This document shows, piece after piece, positions 37,601 to 50,323 of a stretch of 64,000 nt of DNA; position 1 is the stretch's first letter; each line of letters opens with the position of its first letter. The stretch comes from Babylonia areolata (lineage: Eukaryota; Mollusca; Gastropoda; Neogastropoda; Buccinidae), in NCBI RefSeq assembly GCF_041734735.1, contig NC_134898.1, positions 51,022,433-51,086,432 of the forward strand, read 5' to 3'. A program made the position numbers and the translations under genes. The notes beneath the pieces were generated by a model. That model did no database searches. It saw nothing but the letters and a program-made list of their open reading frames with translations, and was not told where the DNA came from.

Positions 37601-39430
37601 CTGTCAATAAAAGAAAAGGCTATAAGGAAACAAGAACACATAAACACACACACACACATGTATACACACACACACACACACACACACATCATTAAATCCA
37701 CACTTCTTTTTCTTCTCTTAACATTTTTTTGGGGGGAATATATATATTGCAAGAACTGACATCATGAAAACATATGGAAACGCTCACACAAATACATATA
37801 ATACACACTGACATTGATAATTATACAATGGACAACAGCACAAGTTCTTTGTTCTCTTGACAATGAACCAAAATGAAACACTAATTCATTTCCAAGAAAT
37901 ATCAGATCATCAAACTGACAGACTTACTCCAAAGTCTTTCATTGAAAAAGAACTGTGAAAGAAGAATTTGATCTATCAAAAGTTAAAAAATAAAATAAAA
38001 TAAAATAAAAAAGAAGAAGAAGAAAGAAACTAGTGAGAATGAGAACATAAGGTCAAGAAAAGAACAGCAGACTGCTGGCTTGGCTGCTGACCATTAAAAT
38101 GACAGTAACACTAATATCTGCTAACACTTGATTGACTACATTTCAGTTTGCTAATCCATTGACTACATTTCAGTTTGCTAATCCACTAGTGTTGACCAGT
38201 TGACTACATTTCAGTTTGCTAATCCACTAGTGTTGACCAGTTGACTACATTTCAGTTTGCTAATCCACTAGTGTTGACCAGTTGACTACATTTCAGTTTG
38301 CTAATCCACTAGTGTTGACCAGTGATCAGGGTTTGGGACCCCATTTCGGCATGGTGTTGTGTCCTTGGGAAAGGCCCTTCACTCACTGCAGCCAGGTGTG
38401 ACTGGGAAAGGCCCTTTACTCACTGCAGCCAGGTGTCCTTGGGAAAGGCCCTTTACTCACTGCAGCCAGGTGTGATTGGGAAAGGCCCTTCACTCACTGC
38501 AGCCAGGTGTCCTTGGGAAAGGCCCTTCACTCACTGCAGCCAGGTGTCCTTGGGAAAGGCCCTTCACTCACTGCAGCCAGGTGTCCTTGGGAAAGGCTCT
38601 TTACTCACTGCAGCCAGGTGTGACTGGGAAAGGCCCTTTACTCACTGCAGCCAGGTGTGACTGGGAAAGGCCCTTTACTCACTGCAGCCAGGTGTGACTG
38701 GGAAAGGCCCTTTACTCACTGCAGCCAGGTGTGACTGGGAAAGGCCCTTTACTCACTGCAGCCAGGTGTCCTTGGGAAAGGCCCTTTACTCACTGCAGCC
38801 AGGTGTGATTGGGGACCTGACTTCAGATGGGAAACATTAACTCACTCGCTGCCATTGCCTGCATATGCAGATGTCATCGGACAAAGCGTTGGATGCCAAT
38901 GTCTGCATATGAGGATTTGGATTTTGAAAAGTCGCCTTGATGGAGTGACGTGTCAGATATGAAACTCAAAAGCAGAACTGATTCTAAGTTATCTCCGGCC
39001 AACTTTTCATTCACACACACTGCGTGTGTGTAGTAACACGCTCGTTAGCAGACGACAACGAAGCATACCCTCAGTCAGCTCTGCAAGTTGTTTGACAAGA
39101 TGGCATCGCGTCAAAGTGTTCGACACGGTAGGAGAGGTCAAACGCAACACAGCGTTGAAGCTACTTTGGAAATGATCCAAACTGGAGGCTCCGATGTTGA
39201 AGGAGATAATGTTGATTCATCGGACAGTGATTTTGAACCATATCCCAATGAACTAGAAATAGATTCGGCCGCTGAAGAGGGTGTTTACAGTGGAGAGGAA
39301 AGCGAGTCCTGACCATGTCCCAGCTGACCGACACCGACAACGAAATCACTGAGGAAACGGTCGAATTTGCTGGTGTTTTTACCAGTGATTGGACTGAAAA
39401 TGGTGAGTGTGTATATATATATATATATCT

Positions 39431-39493
<63 letters not shown>

Positions 39494-39551
39494 AACAATG
39501 TCACATGCTCAGGTGTACAACTGTGTGTGTGTGTGTTTGTGTGTATGTTTG

Positions 39552-39597
<46 letters not shown>

Positions 39598-41951
39598 TTG
39601 CATGCATATGTTTACTTACTTTCTGTTTTACAATAACATGGAGTTCATTTGTATAACAAGATGCTATAGAAATGTCAGTAATAGTACTAATACTGATGAT
39701 GCTGTCATTATTGTTTGTAATATTGTAAAAAAAAAAAAATTTAAAAAAAATCTAAGAAGGTTTTCTTTGACTACATGTAAAAAAATTACCACATTATGCT
39801 TCCATTCACATAAATATTTAGAATAAACAAAGGAATAAGCAAACAAATAATTTAGAATAAGAAGAAGAAAGAGTCAGACCTGCATGATCATTTGTGTGTG
39901 TGTATGGTTGCAGGTCATGTTGCTGTGCTTTAGTGGCAGGACAAAACACCAGTTCATGTGCTGACAACAGTCATGCTGCCAACTACCATGGTCAGTGTGA
40001 CAACAAGACACCGTCCTGAAAGACAGAAGCCAGCTGCAGTACAAGACTACATCACCAACATGGCTGGAGTGGATATGAGTGACCAGCTACTGCAAGTGCA
40101 AGGTCTGTGAAGACCTGTTCAAGCGCCACAACACACCAAGACACCAAACTGCCAACTGGTGTCCAAAATGTGGAGTTCCACTGTGTGTGAAGCTGTGCCC
40201 AAGACTCAGCATCACCTGCCATGAGCTTTTTCACTCCAGACAAGACTATTGTCAGGGATAATACATCAGGTTTTTGTGTACAGTGAACTCCTTTTTTTAT
40301 GCAGAGACAATATTTTTTTGTGTGTGCCGAGAATTTCAACTTTCTCCCCCATCTGTTCATTCTTCATTGCACGTACTAGGTCTTCAGTTCCTCAAGTAGT
40401 GTTAGGATGTGCCGTGGAACATTTGTAAGCTGTTCAAGGACACTTAGTATACCTTTCTGATGGGTGCAAAAATGCTACAAAATACACAAAAAATGGATAC
40501 CGTGATCAACAACAAGATGGTGAGTAAATAACTTAATTTTTTGCACAAATATGGAACAACATTCACTGAATAAACATACTAAATTTCAATTGTCTGGGTG
40601 TTTATTTGGTTTTTTGAGATTTTTTTTCCAATCCTATACAAACCCTGGGTTTTCTGGGATTCGCAACGGCAAAAACTCTTGGCATGGAGTGAGAGCAGAT
40701 TAAGTTGACATGACTCACCGTCGCATGCCGAGCCTTTGACACAATGAACATGAATTCACCACCCCTGTGAAGGCTGTGGGGCCCATTAACTTTTCTTAAG
40801 GTTTTCTTATGACTTCTCTTCACCTTTTTATCTTTCTTTATTTCAAATACCAGGGCAGTGTGAATCATTTTTAGGATTTTAGTTTTCTTTCTTTTTTTTT
40901 TGAGTGTATCGGTAACGTTCAATATAATCATGACAGGCGATACATCTGAATGTATGTGCAAACAAGTAGCAAGTATGTGTAATTACATGCACACAGCTAA
41001 ATGCTTCTGTGCAACAAAGTGTACACTGTGACAAACATACACATCTTTCAACTGACCTGTCTGAGCCCTTCTTTGTGCTGGTATGAAAAAGTTGCGATTC
41101 ACAAATGCTGGATTCGTGCCTGCTTCCGACCGTTGTACCTGTTCCCACAGTTCTTTGTCTTTCTTGCCAACTTTCTTGGCAATGTACTTGTAATGGAATC
41201 CAGAATTCCTCAAATGCTTTGGCATCACAATTTTTCCTTCATATAGATACCCAATATTCACTTGTCTGAAACAAAATCAAGCTACGATGCACAAATATAT
41301 ATAGACAATTCCAGAATAAACTGCAAAAAGCAAAAAAAAAAGTAAATCAAGATCAACTAGCTAAACACCTCTTGCAAAACAGGATATCCAAATGAAATAT
41401 AAATAAACTAAGAATATATAGAATAGAATAGAATATAGAATATGAATATGTCTTTATTACCAAGTGTACCGGGGTCACAAGGAATATAGGGGGGGGGGGG
41501 GGGGGATAGTACATAACAAGATACTAACATAAAACAAAAATCATACAAGAACACAGATACAGTAGAAATAAGATACATACAAGTGCATATCAATATAAAA
41601 ACTTGTGCATACTCACGCATGCACACACACAAACACAAACACACACACACACACACACACACTTTTGAACAGAAGCAGCATATTACATGTGGATGGAGCT
41701 GATGACTAGATCTTCAGGTAGATGGTTGTTGGTTGCACAATTCTATTTATCACACGGGATTTGTTCAAGAGACAGGGCATTGACTACTTTGGGGAAAAAG
41801 CTACTGGCGAAGCGATTGGTTTTCGTCCTTATACTTCTGTACCGTCAACCAGAGGGGAGCATCTCGAAAATCCCAAAAGCTGGATGTGATTCGTCCTGGC
41901 TGATTGATTTTGCTTTTTTGAGTAGCTGCTTATAATACATGACTTCTAGAG

Positions 41952-42035
<84 letters not shown>

Positions 42036-45000
42036 ATGACTTTGGGATCAAATATATATATAGATATGTTTGTGATGACTGGGATCAAATATATACGAGG
42101 GTCATTCAATAAATAAGGTGAATTTTTCGGTATAAGGACTTCTAATACAGATAGAAGCTTACTTTTTTTTTTCTTTTTTTTTTCTTTACTTCTTTTTCAC
42201 ATGGATTTAATTTGTTTTGCAGATTAAAAAAAACTTTGAGAGTTTTGGCGATTAACAAAGATGGCCGACCAAGAAGCATGCTCCAGGATTGAACAGCGGT
42301 CAGTTATCAAGTTTTTGGTTGCTGAAGGGTGCAAACCAGTTGAAATTCATAGGAGAATGTCAACTGTGTATGGTGCCACATGTTTCAGCCGAATAAATGT
42401 CTACAAGTGGGCAAAATTGTTTAAAGAAGGACGGAGCAGTGTTGAGGATGAAGACAGGCCTGGAAGGCCTACAGAAGTGAGGTCTCCTGAGGTGATCGAA
42501 TCAGTCAATGACCTCATTCAGTCTGACAGAAGGGTGACAGTGGTCAAGAAAGACATAAAGAACAAACACAGGGGTCATCAGTCAGAAGGAGTCATCTTGC
42601 ATCATGACAACGCAAGGCCTCACACAGCAGCCTGAACGGTGCAGACCATCAACGAGCTGGGCTGGGAACTGCTCCCTCATCCCCCTTACAGCCCAGACCT
42701 TGCCCCTTCAGACTTTCACCTGTTTGGACCCTTGAAAGCGTTCACGAGAGGCACGAAGTTTGAAAGTGACGATGAAGTCAAAAGTGTTGTGAGCGACTGG
42801 CTGAGACATCAGTCCAAAGATTTTTACGCTGAGGGAGTACGGAAGCTTGTGCACAGATGGGAAGAAAAGTGTGTGACAGTGCTGGGAGACTACGTTGAAA
42901 AAAAAAAAAAAAAAAGTAAGCTTCTATCTGTATTAGAAGTCCTTATACCGAAAAATTCACCTTATTTATTGAATGACCCTCGTATATAGATATGTTTGTG
43001 ATGACTTTGGGATCAAATATATATATATAGATATGTTTGTGATGACTGGGATCAAATATATATATAGATATGTTTGTGATGACTTTGGGATCAAATATAT
43101 ATATATAGATATGTTTGTGATGACTTTGGGATCAAATATATATATAGAGACATGTTTGCGATGACTTTGGGATCAAATATGTGTGTGTCTGAGCGCTTGT
43201 CCGAAATCCTGTGAGCTTGACCCTGTCCCGTCTTCTTTGTTGGTTGAATGTATTGATGTTCTACTGCCACATATTACTCATGTCATCAATTCTTCCTTAC
43301 TGTCTGGTTGTTTCCCTGAAAGCTTCAAATCTGCTGTTGTACGTCCACTCATCAAGAAACCATTTTTGGATCATAATTGTTTGAAAAATTATCGACCTGT
43401 CTCTAATCTGTCATTTTTATCAAAACTGCTAGAAAAGATCATATTGTCTCAGCTCTTAGCTCATCTGGAACAAAATGGTTTACTTAATTCCCACCAGTCA
43501 GCTTATAGACGTGGTCATAGTTGCGAAACAGCCCTTCTTAGAATAGTGAATGATTTGCTTTCAGGATTTGATGAGGATAAGATATCTGTTCTCGCTCTCT
43601 TAGATTTGTCAGCAGCTTTTGACACTATCGACCACTCTATCCTGTTGAACAGACTTAAAACTTCCTTTGGTATTCGTGACACTGCACTAGCATGGATCAC
43701 GTCTTACCTGTCAGATCGTACACAGACAGTATGTGTAAATGGTAGATACTCTAGAGTATCTGCCTTGAAATATGGTGTCCCACAGGGGTCCGTCCTAGGT
43801 CCTGTTCTTTTCGTGCTGTATGCGGCTCCTGTGTCGGATGTCATCAGTCATCATGCGATGTCGCATGAGAGCTTTGCTGATGACACACAACTTTATCAGT
43901 CGGCTTCCATAGCTGAATTTGATGCACTGATGACTCAAACACAGGAGTGCATTGCTGGCCTAAAGGACTGGATGACTCTCAACAAGCTGCAACTAAATGA
44001 TGATAAGACTGAATTGATGATAACCTGTCCAAAGAAGTTTCCTCAACATCCTTCCTTTCCTGACTCTGTTCTGATCAATAGCACACCTGTTTCACTTTCT
44101 CCCTCTGTTCGCAGTCTTGGTGTAATCCTGGACCAGTCTCTTTCCTTCCAACAGCACATTTCGAATATCTGTAAAGTTGCCTATTTGGAACTGCGTAGAA
44201 TCAGCTCTATCCGCCACTATCTCTCAACCGATGCAACCAAGACACTTGTACGCTCTCTGGTTCTCTCAAGATTAGATTACTGCAACTCTCTTTTGGCCGG
44301 CCTTCCCAAATATCTGTTAGACAGACTCCAACGAATTCAGAATAATGCTGCCAGACTCATTTGCAGAGCTTCTAAATTTGACCATGTTTCTCCTCTCCTT
44401 CGGTCTCTCCACTGGTTGCCTGTTTCTGATCGAATAGACTATAAGCTATCCACTCTGACCTTTTCTGCAGTCAACGGATCTGGCCCCAAGTATCTTTCTG
44501 AACTCATCCATATCTATACCCCGTCTCGCCAGCTCCGTTCTTCCTCTGATACTCGACTTCTCAGGATACCTCACGTTAGAAGTAAGACCTATGGACACAG
44601 ATTGTTTTCTTTTCAATCGCCAAAGATGTGGAACAAGCTCCCTGATAACCTCCGTCATTCTGATTCCCTCGCATCTTTTAAATCTCGTCTCAAAACTCAC
44701 CTTTTCCCTCAGCAATAAGTTCAATTGTGGCAGGTCCACTTCCTTTGCGTTAGCTGTGCTTGACTATGTGTGTATACATATGTATGTGTACATAACTACA
44801 TGCATGTATATGAATGTGTATTGTGTGTGCGTGTGTTTATGTAAGTTTGTGCCTGCCTATGTGTGTGTATGTGTTAGGGTAGCTGTTAGATACACATGTA
44901 TGTTAAAATGTATGTATGCAGCGTGTGTGTGTGTGTGTGTGGGGGGGGGGGGGGTCACATTTTGGTGTGTGTATGTAACATAGATATGATGTATTATGTT

Positions 45001-48000
45001 AACAAAAGCGTTTTTGTAAAGCACCTAGAGCAGATTTCTGGATAGTGTGCTATATAAGTATCCATTATTATTATTATTATTAAATATATATATAGATATG
45101 TTTGTGATGACTGGGATCAAATATATATATAGATATGTTTGTGATGACTTTGGGATCAAATATACATATAGATATGTTTGTGATGACTTTGGGATCAAAT
45201 ATATATATAGATATGTTTGCGATGACTGGGATCAAATATATATATAGATATGTTTGTGATGACTTTGGGATCAAATATATATATATATATAGATATGTTT
45301 GTGATGACTTTGGGATCAAATATATATATAGATATGTTTGTGATGACTTTGGGATCAAATATATATATAGATATGTTTGTGATGACTTTGGGATCAAATA
45401 TATACATAGATATGTTTGCGATGACTGGGATCAAATATATATATAGATATGTTTGTGATGACTTTGGGATCAAATATATATATAGATATGTTTGCGATGA
45501 CTGGGATCAAATATATATATAGATATGTTTGTGATGACTTTGGGATCAAATATATATATAGATATGTTTGTGATGACTTTGGGATCAAATATATATATAG
45601 ATATGTTTGTGATGACTTTGGGATCAAATATATATATAGATATGTTTGCGATGACTGGGATCAAATATATATATAGATATGTTTGTGATGACTTTGGGAT
45701 CAAATATATATATATATAGATATGTTTGTGATGACTTTGGGATCAAATATATATATAGATATGTTTGTGATGACTGGGATCAAATATATATATAGATATG
45801 TTTGTGATGACTTTGGGATCAAATATATATATATAGATATGTTTGTGATGACTTTGGGATCAAATATATATATATAGATATGTTTGTGATGACTTTGGGA
45901 TCAAATATATATATATAGACATGTTTGTGATGACTTTGGGATCAAATATAATAGATATATATATCCATGATTTTCCCAAATAAAGGTCCTAAAAATAAGA
46001 TGAGCACATAACATGAAAACAATATAAAAAATGAAAATCAAATATCCAATAGTCACCTCTGAAACTCACAGTCCCCGCCATCCCCCCATCCCCTTTTTTA
46101 AGAACCCTACATACAGACTCAATTTCCCACCATCTCTCATAACTCCCACTCGTACTCCTAACAGTATTTTTTCAAAGTCCAATTATACTAGTATATGATA
46201 GTCATGTTCGACTATGACCATCAGAACAGCAGAGGAGGTAACTGCTGTCCTGACTATCTGGGCTAGAATTTGATCATAGTGGACAGTGTCTTGCCCAAGT
46301 TACATCCCCACTCTCTTGGCCAAGAGGGTTTTAGGACAGTCGGCACTGGGATGGTTGCCAGCCAACAAGCCCCCAAGGCTGCAGCACTAAGAGCCAGTGC
46401 AATTTTGCCTCCTTGTTTCAGTCATAGTCCTGTACAAAAAATACTAAGCTGTAAATGATTTCCCACTGCAATACACCAATAATACCAGTTTGACTCTTTA
46501 TGAATACTGAACACATATTTCTCCCCATAAAAGAAATTTCATCTAAATAAGGGAAACCATTTAACAGAACTGAATACATATATTCAAAGATTATTAACCA
46601 TAATTCTAATACATGCACACATGCCTGCACATACACGCAGCGCCACACACACACACACACACACACACACAAATATTGTCAACAAGTCATGATTTGTGTC
46701 TATCAGGATGGGAATTGTCAACTTACCTTAAAATGGATAAATAAATAAGTGGTGAGATAGTGTTTATCAGGAATGGGAGGATTGGTGGGTGCCATGATTT
46801 TTCAAAAGAAGTTGTCCGACTCAGGAAAGCTGTCAACCTATCAGAGGTTGAGTTAAGCTAAAAATATATATATATAAAAAACAAACAAACAAACAAAAAA
46901 GTGCTACATAAACAACAGAGTTGGCAATGGCAAAATACATCTCATTTCTGACTGAAATGTCAGCTTGGGAAACACTGAAACAGTGAACAATGAATTCCAC
47001 ATTTTCAAAATCCCCAATACACACCCAACAAATGTCATTCTGTTTACATCTCCAGTTGCATTGAAGCCTCCTAAATGATCAGGCCTGCACCGGATCAAGA
47101 TGTTATATTTGTCAGGATCCATTTCCTCCCACATGTCAGACACAATGACGTGGAATATGACAGTCACCTTCTCGGCATTGTTCCTGCAAAATTCAAATTG
47201 AAAATAAAATGAACCAGCTCAATGAAAACGAAAAGTGTGCACATTCATTCCTTTCAAATGAAATATTATGACAGGTACTGTACAACAGATGCAGTGCTTA
47301 CTGCTTTTGAGCAGGAATTAAAACTTTATCTGGCAGCCCCTGTTTGGATCAAAATATTCACTGCATCAAACTATAGCAAGTTACGGTCGGTGTACTCGCT
47401 CTCAAAACTTGTGACTAGTTCAGTTTCAGTCTCTCAAGGAGGCTTCACTGCACTCAGAGAAATATGTGGAGTGGTGGCCTAGAGGTAACGCGTCTGCATA
47501 GGAAACGAGAGAATCTGAGCGTGCAGGTTCGAATCACGGCTCAGCCGCCGATATTTTCTCCTCCTCCACTAGACCTTGAGTGGTGATCTGGACGCTAATC
47601 ATTCGGATGAGACGATAAACCGAGGTCCCGTGTGCAGCATGCACTTAGCGCACATAAAAGAACCCACGGCAACAAAAGGATTGTTCCTGGCAAAATTCTG
47701 TAGAAAAATCCACTTCGATAGGAAAAGCAAATAAAACCGCACGCAGGAAAAAATACAAAAAAATGGGTGGCGCTGTAGTGTAGCGACGTGCTCTCCCTGG
47801 GGAGAGCAGCCCGAATTTCACACAGAGAAATCTGTTGTGATAAAAAGAAATACAAATACAAATACAAATGCTACAACACATCTGCTAGGCAGATGCCTGA
47901 CCAGCAGCATAACCCAACACTCTTAGTCAGGTCTTGACTGCATGCATATATATCTGTGTACCCAATCAGAGTGGATTTCACCAGAGGGCAACGCTCTTGT

Positions 48001-49443
48001 TACTGTGGGTTCTTTTCAGTGCGCCTAGTGCCAGCTGCATTCAGGACCTCAATTTACTGTCTCATCCAAATGGCTAGAAGCTCAGTTTGATTTTCCTGTC
48101 GAACACGGGAGAAAGGGTAAGAGCGGGATTTGAACCCAACCCCTCATGGACTGGCTGGCAGATGAGCATCTCAACCATTCTGCCACCTTCCTCCTGACGC
48201 TAACGCACAACTACAACATCCAAGGGTGCGTCCTGCTTCAGCAGCTGTTCAGCACTCCTGTCCCACAGCTAAGTTCATTCAGCATCTGTGGCTCGCCTGT
48301 GTATCCCATGAGAATCACAGCACTGTGCACAGGGAACAGCCAGGGTGGCTTTGACATGGTACCTACACTTGGCTGACGGGGGCGCTAAGAGCTTTTACCA
48401 TCAGTGTCACCGGTAAGGTCTTTCTTTTCTTTTTTTTTATGTGGTCACTGTAACAATTTTGATGCTCAAAGGTCATGTAAGTACTGCTTCCCTTCAATAT
48501 TTTGTTTGCAAAAATTAATCCACAGCAGGATTTTAAATACAATATTGGGCAAAATATAAGCATTGGATAAAAGAGCAGTCAAAGAAAAACATTTCATACA
48601 ACAGTGGAAATAACAAGTAGAATTTTTACAGGCTGAAGTGGTTCCTGTAAAATGTTAATTTCAAAATACCAAAGCCATTGTTGAAGTGTTTACAGTGCTT
48701 TCTGACTTCCTGGAGGACGGTGGCAGTCAAATGTCTGTGAGGGTGTGAGTTTGATTCCCACTCTCACCCTTTCTTCAAGTTGGACTGGAAAATCACTGAG
48801 AGGGCAGCATGCACTTGGCACAATGAAAAGAATCCACGCCAAAAAAAGTGCTGTTTTCTGGCCAAATTCTGTAGAAGAAATCCACTCTGATAGGTACACA
48901 AATATATAGGCATGCACTCGGGGCCAGACTCATGTGATAGGTGATGCTGCTGTCAGGCATCTGCCTTGTAGATGTGGTGTAGCTTATGATCAGTCTGAAC
49001 ACTATATAGATGTGGTGTAGCTTATGGATCAGTCTGAACACTATATAGATGTGGTGTAGCTTATGATCAGTCTGAACACTATATAGATGTGGTGTAGCTT
49101 ATGGATCAGTCTGAACACTATATAGATGTGGTGTAGCTTATGGATCAGTCTGAACACTATATAGATGTGGTGTAGCTTATGGATCAGTCTGAACACTATA
49201 TAGATGTGGTGTAGCTTATGGATCAGTCTAAACACTATATAGATGTGGTGTAGCTTATGGATCAGTCTGAACACTATATAGATGTGGTGTAGCTTATGGA
49301 TCAGTCTGAACACTATATCACTTCCTTTAGAAACTGAAACTATAACTTCATAGCTAGACAGTGTCCACCATCCTGCCAAGTTTGGTTTCTCAACCACCCA
49401 TTGCAGTTACTGAGAAAACGCCAGTGGTTAATTATTCCATGGG

Positions 49444-49482
<39 letters not shown>

Positions 49483-50291
49483 CAAAACATGGTTGAAACA
49501 TGTCACACATGATGTGTACACACATGAATAAAAAGTACCTGATATGTAAGGAAAATAATCTAAAGAGTCTGTTCTACAAAAGCTATCGCCTTCACCTGTT
49601 CAGTCCATTTTTCCATCTTGAGGCAAGCAGTAAGTGCAGTTTACATTAACCATACTCTACACCTTTATGTACCTATATGTACCAGCAAAAAATGATGTTT
49701 TCAGGTGATTTATTTCAATATTCCAACACTAAAATATGTAAATAATAATTCAAGAAACATTTTCGGTCGATTCCTAAATATACCAGCAACAAATCATGTT
49801 AATATTCCAACACTAGAATATGTAAATAATAATTCAAGAAACATTTTCAGCTGATTTCTGTTAAAATTCCAACACTATAATGTGAAAATAATAATTCAAG
49901 AAACATTCTCAGTTGGTTTCTGTTAATATTCCAACACTAAAATATGTAAATAATGATTTAAGAAACATTCTCGGTTGGTTTCTGTTAATATTCCAACACT
50001 AAAATATGTAAATAATAATTTAAGAAAGATTCCAACAAAAAACCTTTCATACCACACACGTGTACATTCCCCAATCCAATGACTGATGATCAAGATGACG
50101 CAGTGACAAACAAAGCTTAACATACATACCAGTGAACACATTCACAACAACAAATACTTACGTCAAAGCATTCTTGGCTCCATTGTTTTGCTGTTAAAAC
50201 AGATTATTTAGAATTATAAATGACCAGATCATAAATACACAAACTTCTGTAAGCATGTATGCCAAAAACTAACACTCTCTGTCTTTGTCTA

Positions 50292-50323
<32 letters not shown>

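Noticed and set aside
42261-42989. Host gene derived from a mariner transposase
   Set aside because: Inverted ends and TA duplications are intact and adjacent, the first catalytic Asp region is deleted and a TGA interrupts the frame, so it is a plain defective transposon.
46833-47024. Continuation of exon 5 in another frame ([20 protein letters not shown]), which looks loosely CBM20-like
   Set aside because: It needs a frame change without a splice site, and the direct exon 5 to exon 6 join already supplies the expected CBM20 strands.
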